From the NCBI GenBank assembly GCA_001785805.1, contig MFUU01000004.1, positions 1 through 14,400 of the forward strand: a stretch of 14,400 nucleotides of DNA, read 5' to 3'. The DNA comes from Candidatus Nomurabacteria bacterium RIFCSPLOWO2_01_FULL_39_17. GTDB taxonomy: Bacteria > Patescibacteriota > Minisyncoccia > Phycocordibacterales > UBA9973. Position 1 is the stretch's first letter. Every line of letters starts with the position of its first letter. The notes under the pieces are model-generated. The model saw only the letters and a program-made list of their open reading frames with translations. It was not told the DNA's origin and made no database searches. Positions 5,638 to 12,523 of this stretch are shown here, in pieces. Position numbers and translations under genes: made by a program.

Positions 5638-7305
5638 CTATTTTTTTATCTTTGATACAGGCCTGCCTGCCGGTAGGCAGGCTTTTATGAAAGTAAGGAA
5701 TAGCGGGTGGGGTGATAATGGACGCGATTTTAATTCCGGATGAAATTGCGTTCCTAAAAAGAATGGGTGTATATTTCTAGGTAATTCGGCTATTTCCATA
5801 AATTCCCCGTTCGGAGAAGATCCAGAAAAAGTCAGCCCTGCTTTTACCATTTTATCTATAAATAATGGATTAACTTCATAGCGGTGGCGATGTCTTTCGG
5901 AAATCTTGGACATATCATAAGATGTCTCGGCAATACTTCCCTTTTTGAGGTTCGCGGGATAAGCGCCCAGACGCATAGTGGCCCCGTAATTTTTTTCTTT
6001 CAAATTTTTCTTTTGCTCGGGCATTATGTCGATAACCGGATATGGGGTTTTCGGATTTATTTCAGTTGTATTTGCTCCCTTCATGCCAACTACATTGCGC
6101 GCGAACTCCACGACTGCCAATTGCATGCCATAGCAAAGTCCGAAATATGGAATTTTATTTTCCCGACAGTATTTAACAACCGAAATTTTACCTTCTACTC
6201 CTCGACTGCCAAAACCGCCCGGAACTATGATGCCGTCAAATTCCTTCAGTTCTTTTAGGGAACTTGGGTTTTTCTCAAACTGTTCCGAATTAACCCACTG
6301 AATATCCGAACGAGAACCATGCGCGCCTGAAGCGTGTTTAATGGCTTCAATAACTGATATATACGAGTCTTCCAGCACAAATTCTCCGGTGCCGAAGTAT
6401 TTACCCACTATTCCGATACGAATCGTCTTTTTTGCATTCTGCATTTTTTTTACCATGGTCCGCCATTCCTTCATATCTTTCTGGCGGGGCTTGATTTTAA
6501 GTTTCTTAAAAATACGGTCAGCTAGGCCATCGTTCTCGAAATTAATCGGCACTTCATAGATATTTTTTACATTGGGCGCAGAGATAACATCTCCTTTTTG
6601 CAAACTGCACATAAATTCAATTTTTTCTTTGCGCTTTTTATCCATCGGAATATGCGCGCGGGCAAGAATAATATCCGGGTTAAGCCCTACCGCATTTAAG
6701 CTGCGGACTGCATGCTGGGTCGGTTTGGTTTTCAACTCATTGCCACCGGCGCCAAGCGCGGGCACATGGCTCACCAATACCAGAAGCACGTCTTCTGGAT
6801 TTTTAATTTTAAGCATGCGCACGGCTTCCAGAAACAAAATATTTTCATATTCGCCGACAGTACCGCCGATTTCTGTTATCGCAACTTCGGCTTTGGCTTT
6901 TGTTATTGCTTTGTTTATGCGTTCAATAATTTCAAGTGGTATGCGCGGCACCACTTCCACCTGCTTGCCACCGAATTCTAAATTGCGTTCTCTCTGGATT
7001 ACCGAGAGGTAGACACTGCCGGTTGTCATATAATTTGTCTGGCTAAGGTCCCGGTTGAGAAAACGCTCATAGTTGCCCATATCTTGATCGCATTCTGTAC
7101 CATCATTTAAGACAAAAACCTCGCCGTGTTCAGTGGGGTTCATGGTACCCGCATCCACATTGACATACGGATCAATTTTGAGAGCGGTAACTTCAATTCC
7201 TCTGGACTGAAGAATCTTGCCGATAGAAGCGGAAGCGATGCCTTTTCCCACCCCCGACATAACTCCACCTACTACAAAAATATATTTTGTTTTTTTCTTT
7301 TTCAT
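5638..7305 (-). CDS. pyrG: CTP synthase (glutamine hydrolysing)
   Basis: Makes CTP from UTP, ATP and glutamine-derived ammonia; cytosolic. 555 residues in two domains. The N-terminal synthase domain has the P-loop GGVMSGVGKG (13-22) and DPYVNVDAGTMNP (45-57). The C-terminal class I glutamine amidotransferase domain has GGFGSRG (363-369), the nucleophile elbow FGLCYGMQ (Cys391) and TQFHPE (H522, E524). The natural end is near FIKA; the last 14 residues (CLPAGRPVSKIKK) come largely from a GCCTGCC/GGCAGGC palindrome inserted in the 3' end. It is the last gene of the prfB-ftsE-ftsX-pyrG run, 25 nt after ftsX, and has no Shine-Dalgarno. Confidence 0.98.
   Translation of the reverse strand: MKKKKTKYIFVVGGVMSGVGKGIASASIGKILQSRGIEVTALKIDPYVNVDAGTMNPTEHGEVFVLNDGTECDQDMGNYERFLNRDLSQTNYMTTGSVYLSVIQRERNLEFGGKQVEVVPRIPLEIIERINKAITKAKAEVAITEIGGTVGEYENILFLEAVRMLKIKNPEDVLLVLVSHVPALGAGGNELKTKPTQHAVRSLNAVGLNPDIILARAHIPMDKKRKEKIEFMCSLQKGDVISAPNVKNIYEVPINFENDGLADRIFKKLKIKPRQKDMKEWRTMVKKMQNAKKTIRIGIVGKYFGTGEFVLEDSYISVIEAIKHASGAHGSRSDIQWVNSEQFEKNPSSLKELKEFDGIIVPGGFGSRGVEGKISVVKYCRENKIPYFGLCYGMQLAVVEFARNVVGMKGANTTEINPKTPYPVIDIMPEQKKNLKEKNYGATMRLGAYPANLKKGSIAETSYDMSKISERHRHRYEVNPLFIDKMVKAGLTFSGSSPNGEFMEIAELPRNIHPFFLGTQFHPELKSRPLSPHPLFLTFIKACLPAGRPVSKIKK
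5661..5682. repeat. GC-rich palindromic repeat, also the likely eno terminator
   Basis: GCCTGCCT and AGGCAGGC (8-bp arms) flank GCCGGT, giving a near-perfect 22-bp hairpin far more GC-rich than its surroundings. It lies inside the pyrG frame, where it encodes ACLPAGRP. On the plus strand it is followed by TTTTAT and lies 27 nt after the eno stop, so it can serve as the eno terminator. The translated signature CLPAGR is familiar to me from the ends of many Parcubacteria proteins, which suggests a dispersed family; copy number cannot be judged here. Confidence 0.75.
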
Positions 7306-7330
7306 TTAATTTAATAAATCGCTTTTTCTA

Positions 7331-8248
7331 TTATTGATTCAGATATTTTCTTATGGCAAAAACACTTGAAATTATCCCTAAGAGTATACCTGAGAATAGA
7401 ATAATTGCAAAAATTTGGACAAGGTTAGAGTAGTAGTAATCACGCATATTTATACCAAGGAATCCGGTCATGCTGCGCCCCAGCCAGGCCGTTACAGGCC
7501 AAAAAAGAAGCATGGTAATGAGAGAAGCGACTATGCCATAAATGGCGCCTTCTATCATAAAAGGCCCTCGGATGCCCATTTTGGAGGCGCCAACCAGACG
7601 CATTATGCCTATTTCTTCTTTAGAAAAGAAAATGGTCAGGCGAATAGTATTGAAAGTGATGATTATAGAAATAACAACCAAAATAAGTGTGATCAAAAAG
7701 CCTAGTTTCTGTGCGCCGGAAATAATGCTATTTAATCTATCAATAACCAGTTTATTCTGATAATAATTTACCTTATCTATAATTGAGGCAGAACCAGAAA
7801 CTAAGGTATTATTGGATTTTAAGAAATTTGCTATGGTTTCGTATTGAGAAATTTCTTTGGCTTTTACATTAAGATAGCCTCCGAGCGGATTATCTTTTAT
7901 CTCGTCCAAGGCCTGAATAGTTGGATAATCGTTCTGGTGTCGGAGACGGAAATCTTTCAAAGCATCTTCGGCAGTGGTATAAGAAACTTCAGCCACTTCT
8001 GGCAGTTTAACCAGGGAATTTTTAAGAGCTAAAATTCTATCCTCCGGCGCTTTAACGTTGAAATAGATTGTCACATCCACTTTATTTTTGATTTGATCAA
8101 GGGAAAAATGAAGCACTGCCTGAAGCAGAATTAGAGCGGTAATTACAGAGAGGGTTATGGTTGTCACTAATACTGCCGCCCAAGAAACAACTCCATTTCT
8201 ACGGAAATTAACGAAACCCGACTTAATAATTCTTTTCAGGGGAATCAT
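7331..8248 (-). CDS. ftsX: Cell division protein FtsX
   Basis: Membrane partner of the ATPase FtsE; the complex relays the state of the divisome to peptidoglycan hydrolases outside the membrane. 305 residues with the standard layout: short cytosolic N-terminus, TM1 at about 21-46, a large extracytoplasmic domain at about 50-178 starting VDVTIYFN, then TM2-TM4 at about 180-203, 232-254 and 275-298. The conserved cytosolic loop EEIGIMRLVGAS (211-222) contacts FtsE. It starts at ATG 8248, 8 nt after the ftsE stop with no Shine-Dalgarno, so its translation probably depends on ftsE. No hydrolase gene is next to it. Confidence 0.96.
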   Translation of the reverse strand: MIPLKRIIKSGFVNFRRNGVVSWAAVLVTTITLSVITALILLQAVLHFSLDQIKNKVDVTIYFNVKAPEDRILALKNSLVKLPEVAEVSYTTAEDALKDFRLRHQNDYPTIQALDEIKDNPLGGYLNVKAKEISQYETIANFLKSNNTLVSGSASIIDKVNYYQNKLVIDRLNSIISGAQKLGFLITLILVVISIIITFNTIRLTIFFSKEEIGIMRLVGASKMGIRGPFMIEGAIYGIVASLITMLLFWPVTAWLGRSMTGFLGINMRDYYYSNLVQIFAIILFSGILLGIISSVFAIRKYLNQ

Positions 8249-8256
8249 ATAGATAA

Positions 8257-8937
8257 TTATATAACATACTTGCCTTCTTTGTCATCCCGGATAATTTTCC
8301 CTTTTTCCATCGTAATCACTCTCTTGCCGACAGAGTCAATAACCCCGCGATTATGCGTCGTCAGTATCACCGTGGTGCCAAGATCATTTATCTTTTTTAA
8401 AATTTGCACTACTTCGTAAGTATTAATCGGGTCTAAGTTCCCGGTCGGTTCGTCGGCGATGATAAGTTCGGGCTGATTGATAATGGCGCGGGCAATTGCC
8501 AATCTTTGTTTTTCTCCGCCGGACATCTGGTGGGGAAAATGATAAGTTCTGCTACCTAGATCAACCAGTTCCAAGACATGCGGAACATCACTGGCTATCT
8601 CTTGGTCGCTTTTTCCCACTGCTTCCATGGCAAAAGCTATATTTTCGTAAGCGGTCTTGTTCGTAAGTAATTTGAAATCTTGAAACACAACACCGATTCG
8701 CCTTCTTAGCTTGGTCAGATCGTGACTTTTTAATTTGTGCACATTTGTAGACTCGAAAAATACCGTACCCGAAGAAGGGGTATCTTCTGCCAAAATCATT
8801 TTTACCAGAGTGGTTTTGCCAGCTCCAGAATGTCCAACGACAGAAACGAACTCCCCGGGAGAAACGGTCAGAGTGACATCATCCAAGGCCACTAAATCTT
8901 TATTATAGACTTTTGTAACATTATTAAAATAAATCAC
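8257..8937 (-). CDS. ftsE: Cell division ATP-binding protein FtsE
   Basis: ABC-type ATPase that works with FtsX at the septum. 226 residues with Walker A GHSGAGKTT (35-43), Q-loop VVFQDF (Q86), signature MSGGEKQRLA (138-147), Walker B LIIADEP (D162, E163) and H-loop TTHNR (H195). The start is GTG at 8937, and it is odd: GTG lies within GGAGGTGAT, a perfect match to the 16S anti-Shine-Dalgarno, with only 1-2 nt of conventional spacing. Homology puts the N-terminus exactly here (MIYFNNVTKVY). Only 12 nt separate it from the prfB stop. It is the only gene in the window with such a strong Shine-Dalgarno match. Confidence 0.97.
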   Translation of the reverse strand: MIYFNNVTKVYNKDLVALDDVTLTVSPGEFVSVVGHSGAGKTTLVKMILAEDTPSSGTVFFESTNVHKLKSHDLTKLRRRIGVVFQDFKLLTNKTAYENIAFAMEAVGKSDQEIASDVPHVLELVDLGSRTYHFPHQMSGGEKQRLAIARAIINQPELIIADEPTGNLDPINTYEVVQILKKINDLGTTVILTTHNRGVIDSVGKRVITMEKGKIIRDDKEGKYVI

Positions 8938-8949
8938 CTCCCTATTTTA

Positions 8950-9837
8950 TCATAAATCCTTCTCCCCTTCAATAAATAAATCCAAGTTTCCCTCTAGCAC
9001 GGCATCTACATTTGCAGTTTCAACATTTGTGCGATGGTCTTTTACCATTTTATAAGGGTGAAGCACATAAGAGCGTATCTGATTGCCCCATTCTATTTCT
9101 GCACCCTTGCCCGATTTCATGCTTTCTTCCACAGACTTCTTTTCTTCTTCGGCTTTCTTGAAAATCTTTGCCCGAAGTATTGAAAGGGCCTGTTCGCGGT
9201 TCCGCTCTTGAGACCTCTCGGCTGAAGCATGAACGGAAATACCCGTCGGTGTATGCACGACTCTTACTGCTGTCTCCCTTTTGTTGACATTCTGTCCTCC
9301 GGGACCACTGGAGCGAGAAAATTCTATTTTTAAATCACTCTCTGGAATTGAAATATCTTTTTCCTCCAATTTTGAAAATTTTGGCAATACTTCGACAAGC
9401 GAAAATGAAGTGTGGCGCAACTGCTTCGCGTTGAAAGGTGAAATACGGACAAGGCGATGCACGCCTCCTTCGTTTTTAAGCGTCCCATACGCCATCTTAC
9501 TTTCCACTTCAAAAGAAACATTTCTGTATCCGCCGTGATCATTTTTGTGTTCGTGTATAAAAGAAACATCCCAATTTTTCTTATTCGCATATTTTATATA
9601 CATTGAGAGAAGCATTGCGGAAAAATCTTCCGCATCGTCCCCACCGGCGCCGGAAATTATGGTAATAATAGCATTACCTTTGTCGTATTTATTCCAACCT
9701 GCTTTTTTCGCCTTGAGTTCGGCAATTTCTCTCAAAACATTTTGCGCTATGTTTTTATCATTCCAAAAGTCCGGAGCTTGCATTTCTGCTTCCAGTTTTT
9801 CTATTTCTTTTTCTATTTCATTCGTGTCTTTTTTCAT
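8950..9837 (-). CDS. prfB: Peptide chain release factor 2, short form
   Basis: Recognises UGA and UAA and triggers peptide release. Present: the SPF stop-codon recognition tripeptide (133-135, in RISPFNAKQLRHTSF), the GGQ catalytic motif (180-182, in SGPGGQNVNKRETAVR) and the C-terminal GNQIRSYVL (251-259). At 295 aa it is about 70 shorter than E. coli RF2 (365). The missing part is in domain 1: APDFW and one helix pass straight to YDKGNAIITI, skipping the coiled-coil section. There is no programmed frameshift like that of E. coli prfB. The gene ends with TGA, a codon its own product reads, then TAA in frame. Its ATG at 9837 lies 1 nt after the tRNA-Thr(CGT) 3' end, so it has no leader of its own. 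Confidence 0.96.
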   Translation of the reverse strand: MKKDTNEIEKEIEKLEAEMQAPDFWNDKNIAQNVLREIAELKAKKAGWNKYDKGNAIITIISGAGGDDAEDFSAMLLSMYIKYANKKNWDVSFIHEHKNDHGGYRNVSFEVESKMAYGTLKNEGGVHRLVRISPFNAKQLRHTSFSLVEVLPKFSKLEEKDISIPESDLKIEFSRSSGPGGQNVNKRETAVRVVHTPTGISVHASAERSQERNREQALSILRAKIFKKAEEEKKSVEESMKSGKGAEIEWGNQIRSYVLHPYKMVKDHRTNVETANVDAVLEGNLDLFIEGEKDL

Positions 9838-9838
9838 G

Positions 9839-9909
9839 AGCCGAGAGTGGGAATCGAACCCACGTTCCTACTTTACGAAAGTAGTGTTCTGCCACTGAAC
9901 TATATCGGC
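9839..9909 (-). tRNA. tRNA-Thr (anticodon CGT)
   Basis: Cloverleaf on the minus strand: acceptor GCCGATA/TCTCGGC with one T-C mismatch at pair 6-67, D-stem GTTC/GAAC, anticodon stem CTACT/AGTAG with loop TTCGTAA (anticodon CGT, decodes ACG), T-stem GTGGG/CCCAC with the normal loop TTCGATT, discriminator T. CCA is not encoded. The 3' end is followed by a single C and then the prfB ATG. Confidence 0.92.
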
Positions 9910-9917
9910 ATAGGAAA

Positions 9918-10015
9918 GCAAAAATAGTTTTTTAAATGCCTTGCGCAGGGCGACGGCCCGAGCAGAGAAAATTTTCAGTAGAAAATTATGTGTGCATTTT
10001 AAAAACTATTTTTGC
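9918..10015. repeat. 98-bp inverted-repeat element between the tRNA-Thr genes (MITE-like)
   Basis: Two 22-bp ends (9918-9939 and 9994-10015, outer sequence GCAAAAATAGTTTTT) are inverted copies with one mismatch. The 54 nt between them include GGGC-GACG-GCCC and GAAAATTTTC, which can form inner stems. No ORF fits. The GC-rich inner part next to AT-rich ends is unlike tRNA spacers. I see no target-site duplication. It may be a miniature transposable element or a structured RNA processed out of the tRNA transcript. Confidence 0.65.
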
Positions 10016-10026
10016 GACCTGCCCGG

Positions 10027-10099
10027 AGCCGTTGGACAGATTTGCACTGTCGACCTACGCCTTACCATGGCGTTGCTCTACTGCCTGAGCTACAACGGC
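10027..10099 (-). tRNA. tRNA-Thr (anticodon GGT) with unusual elbow bases
   Basis: Cloverleaf on the minus strand: acceptor GCCGTTG/CAACGGC, D-stem GCTC/GAGC, anticodon stem ACGCC/GGCGT with loop ATGGTAA (anticodon GGT, decodes ACC and ACU), T-stem GACAG/CTGTC, discriminator T, no encoded CCA. The T-loop is TGCAAAT, so position 55 is G where almost all tRNAs have U (pseudouridine). The D-loop AGGCAGTA lacks the usual GG and appears to have A at position 18. Confidence 0.93.
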
Positions 10100-10125
10100 A
10101 ATAACGACGAAAAAGACCCATGGGC

Positions 10126-10131
10126 TTTATA
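10126..10131 (-). promoter_or_regulatory. Candidate -10 box of the tRNA-Thr/prfB/fts/pyrG operon
   Basis: TATAAA on the minus strand, 26 nt upstream of the tRNA-Thr(GGT) 5' end, would start the transcript about 20 nt before the tRNA. The only -35-like hexamer (TTGCAA) is 20 nt away, which is long. No other promoter is evident down to prfB. Confidence 0.4.
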
Positions 10132-10163
10132 CTAGTGCATTTTTGCCTATTTTGCAAAAAAAA

Positions 10164-10544
10164 TTAGTCAAAATTAACGGCGAAATTATACATCCCCATA
10201 CCGCATATTCCGCGCAATGGTTCCCCTATTTGGGGAATACCTATATCAATTTCCGTATCTCCCGTCTGGGGTAAAATGTTTTGATAATTAATGGAAGGAA
10301 TAAAGAGGGCTGAGGAACAATCATAAACCCCTCTGGTCTTTACAATAAGTTTCGTGGGTATCCCCGCCTGGGCGCTGGAAAGGTTGGGATAATATCCTCC
10401 GCCCGCATTGATGGTCACATATTGTATTCCGTTCTTTATTCCAACATTATTTCTTGTGGCTTCATCGTTTGAACCGCCCATGAAAATAACTCCGATAGCA
10501 GCGATGAGACCAAGTGTGATGATAATTGAAGCTGTTTTGTTCAT
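10164..10544 (-). CDS. Membrane-anchored cupredoxin-like protein
   Basis: 126 residues: an N-terminal signal anchor (about 5-23) and a small beta-sandwich domain (about 38-126) that ends CGMGMYNFAVNFD. The C114-x-M116-x-M118 cluster, with Cys76 in VYDCSS, resembles the cupredoxins found next to HMA/DsbD-like copper proteins (pattern CxMGMY). It lacks the full His-Cys-His-Met set of plastocyanin, so a copper-binding or chaperone role fits better than electron transfer. It follows the HMA-DsbD gene by 18 nt but also has a TATAAT exactly 6 nt before its ATG, so it may be expressed separately. It is the last gene of the metal cluster. Confidence 0.72.
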   Translation of the reverse strand: MNKTASIIITLGLIAAIGVIFMGGSNDEATRNNVGIKNGIQYVTINAGGGYYPNLSSAQAGIPTKLIVKTRGVYDCSSALFIPSINYQNILPQTGDTEIDIGIPQIGEPLRGICGMGMYNFAVNFD

Positions 10545-10550
10545 CCCGAG

Positions 10551-10556
10551 ATTATA
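10551..10556 (-). promoter_or_regulatory. TATAAT box placed for a leaderless cupredoxin mRNA
   Basis: TATAAT on the minus strand with exactly 6 nt to the ATG at 10544, the same spacing as the modules in region 1 but without the TG extension or the conserved upstream block. No -35 is evident. Confidence 0.5.
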
Positions 10557-10562
10557 TCGAAA

Positions 10563-11576
10563 TTAAATATTAAATAATGGATCTATGATACCCAACCCAG
10601 CAAGTCCTGCCAGGAGCGCAAATACTCCAAGACCCAATACAATAACTCCAGCCGATTTAAAGAAAAGTGGAGCATATTTGGAGTGAGCGAAAGAAATTGA
10701 TCCAAAAGAAAGGAAAGCAAGTACCGGCAGAGTTCCTAGGGCAAAAGCAAACATAGTGAGAAATCCTGATGTAAATGACTCGCTAGAAAGAGCCACAACC
10801 TGCATAGATTGGGTAAATCCGCAGGGTAAGAAGAACGTTCCAACTCCGACAACGATTGGAGCTAGGGTGGTATGTTCCACTTTTCTAAAAAAAGAAAATA
10901 TATGGCTTGGTAATGTAAGTGTATTTTTCTTTAAAATTCCAAGCAAATTGATGCCGAGTAAAATCATAATAAGTGAAGCGATAATTCCAAGTATCGCAGA
11001 AAATACAAAATTTATTCCTATTGCTCCGCCGATTAATCCTAGAATACCCCCAAGGAAAGCAAAACCCAATAATCTACCCAGGTGGAAAAGAAAAAACGGT
11101 TTTTTATTTAGTTCCCTGTCGTCTTCTGCAATTTTAGCTGAAAGCGACAATATTAGCCCTCCGACAACAACTAAACAACTCGAAACAGAAGCTATAAGCC
11201 CGATAATAAAGCTTGTCGTAGGCGTTGTTTTGCCACCAATGCTAAAATTAAGAATTCCCGATTTTTGTAATAAAAAAAATAAAATCAGAAATACAAGACC
11301 GATAGGTATGGCGTGCCAGATAACATTGTCTTGTGTATTTTCCTGAATTTTCTTTTCAACTGATAGAATATAGCCATTTTGTTTTATCTTTTCGTTCAAA
11401 ACTTGTGCCAACTCTCCTTGGTCTTTCCCACTATCGGTTTCAATTTGAACAATTTCTTTCTTTAAATCAACTTTGGCACTTTTAACAAAATCCTGCTCTT
11501 TCAATATATCTTCAATCAAGATTCTACACGCTGCGCAATGAGTGCCGGAAACGTGAAATGTGTATGTTGTTAACAT
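10563..11576 (-). CDS. HMA domain fused to a DsbD/CcdA-like membrane domain (TauE/SafE-type annotation)
   Basis: 337 residues. Residues 1-70 form a heavy-metal-associated domain with the metal site GTHCAAC (C14, C17). After a linker come about seven membrane segments (about 88-104, 122-147, 164-183, 187-213, 240-262, 268-292, 305-329) of the DsbD_2 type (PF13386), often annotated as sulfite exporter TauE/SafE. Cys134 (SSCLVVVGG) and Cys252 (FLPCGFTQ) sit where CcdA/DsbD carry the cysteine pair that moves reducing power across the membrane. Fusions of this kind occur next to cupredoxins in bacterial copper loci. Copper handling is inferred from family and neighbours. The ATG lies 43 nt after the previous stop, beside a GGGGCCC tract. 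Confidence 0.82.
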   Translation of the reverse strand: MLTTYTFHVSGTHCAACRILIEDILKEQDFVKSAKVDLKKEIVQIETDSGKDQGELAQVLNEKIKQNGYILSVEKKIQENTQDNVIWHAIPIGLVFLILFFLLQKSGILNFSIGGKTTPTTSFIIGLIASVSSCLVVVGGLILSLSAKIAEDDRELNKKPFFLFHLGRLLGFAFLGGILGLIGGAIGINFVFSAILGIIASLIMILLGINLLGILKKNTLTLPSHIFSFFRKVEHTTLAPIVVGVGTFFLPCGFTQSMQVVALSSESFTSGFLTMFAFALGTLPVLAFLSFGSISFAHSKYAPLFFKSAGVIVLGLGVFALLAGLAGLGIIDPLFNI

Positions 11577-11620
11577 TAAACATACAATTTATCATAAAAA
11601 ATTGGGCCCCGCAACTTATT

Positions 11621-12082
11621 TTATTTAAATTGCCAAATAAAACTTCTTATAACACTACCTACGTCAGAGATTTTTAATTCAACAGATTTAGGAATAGGTG
11701 TTATTTGATTAAATATTAACACGCCTTCTCGGTGATGTCCTCCGATAGGTCCATCCCAATTAAGTGGTCTGTATTCTTTACCTTGATCATCAACAAGCAC
11801 GGCAACCTCAGTCATATCTTGATCCAGCTCGACCGAATGCGTATTCATACCAATGTCGAATTTCCACACTGCGGATTGCGGTGACAGATCAAGTGGCGTG
11901 ATCACGACGGTAACACTTGCCTGCTCATCGGTCTTCGTTTCCCATTGCTGGAAATTGTTTGTCTGTTTTTCTGCCTTATCAACAACTGGTACCACTTGTT
12001 TTGCGGGACCACTAAAATAAAGAACAAAAATTCCTACAACAAACACGACCACCGACAAAATTCTTATTATTATTTTTGTCAC
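11621..12082 (-). CDS. Membrane-anchored extracytoplasmic protein, unknown family
   Basis: 153 residues. An N-terminal anchor (about 4-24) is followed by a polar linker and a beta-rich domain (about 56-153). Notable are DIGMNTHSVELDQDM (H83) and WDGPIGGHHREGVLIF (W110, H117, H118). The paired His, near Asp and Met residues, could bind metal, but this is inference. It starts with GTG at 12082, and the TGA of the SCCTH membrane protein overlaps this start (GTGA), so the two are translationally coupled. There are no Cys residues and no lipobox. I do not recognise a named domain. Confidence 0.7.
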   Translation of the reverse strand: MTKIIIRILSVVVFVVGIFVLYFSGPAKQVVPVVDKAEKQTNNFQQWETKTDEQASVTVVITPLDLSPQSAVWKFDIGMNTHSVELDQDMTEVAVLVDDQGKEYRPLNWDGPIGGHHREGVLIFNQITPIPKSVELKISDVGSVIRSFIWQFK

Positions 12083-12522
12083 AGCTGTTTCTTAAACTTT
12101 ATAATTTTATTACCGATAAATATAATACCAAATAAGTTGAAAGCAAGACCAACCCAAAAAATCTTAACCTGATACTGGGCAACAAATGTAGCCAGCCCGG
12201 TTACTCCAAGGATGGGTACTAGATTCACCAAATAATGGGTACAACAAGAAATCATGGCAGTGGTAGAAGTGGTTCCGGATAAGCCGACCACCTTACCCAT
12301 GCCCTGTCCGCCATGCACCAAGGTCTTAATATATTGGTACAGCGCTATTTGGATTCCGAAACCTACAGCCAAACTTATAACAAAATACCAATAACTTACA
12401 AACTGCTCTTGCGCGAAAATCCAGCCTGATACCAATGTAAGTATAGTAAAGTAAACCGCAAGCAAGATAGAACTTCCAAAAATTCCATATAGAATTGATT
12501 TTTTTATGTTTTTACTTTGCAT
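12079..12522 (-). CDS. Four-helix membrane protein with an SCCTH motif, putative metal transporter
   Basis: 147 residues from the ATG at 12522. Four hydrophobic segments lie at about 10-33, 44-66, 86-110 and 121-140. Conserved-looking elements are VSGWIF (31-36), YWYFVISLAVGFGIQ (44-58) and GTTSTTAMISCCTHYLVN (83-100), the last placing C93, C94 and H96 in a helix. Vicinal Cys in a membrane helix recalls MerT/MerF mercury importers, but the rest differs and I know no functional name. I chose 12522 because it follows the stop of the 44-aa gene by 1 nt; an upstream in-frame ATG at 12573 would add 17 residues overlapping that gene. Its TGA overlaps the GTG of the next gene. Confidence 0.75.
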   Translation of the reverse strand: MQSKNIKKSILYGIFGSSILLAVYFTILTLVSGWIFAQEQFVSYWYFVISLAVGFGIQIALYQYIKTLVHGGQGMGKVVGLSGTTSTTAMISCCTHYLVNLVPILGVTGLATFVAQYQVKIFWVGLAFNLFGIIFIGNKIIKFKKQL

Positions 12523-12523
12523 G

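Noticed and set aside
5884..7314. Plus-strand ORFs of 62-146 aa opposite pyrG
   Set aside because: They are antisense frames of a conserved gene, without promoters or family resemblance.
8950..9837. Possible loss of RF2 and recoding of UGA, as in SR1/Gracilibacteria
   Set aside because: prfB is intact in its key motifs, UGA ends several genes including prfB, and no in-frame UGA is needed to complete any protein here.
9545..10135. Plus-strand ORFs running through the tRNA genes, with peptides such as EPRVGIEPTF
   Set aside because: These are translations of antisense tRNA sequence, a well-known annotation artefact.
10756..11346. A 196-aa plus-strand ORF opposite the HMA-DsbD gene
   Set aside because: It is long only because the opposite membrane-protein frame lacks certain codons; its composition (many Pro, Ile, Lys) is typical of an antisense shadow.
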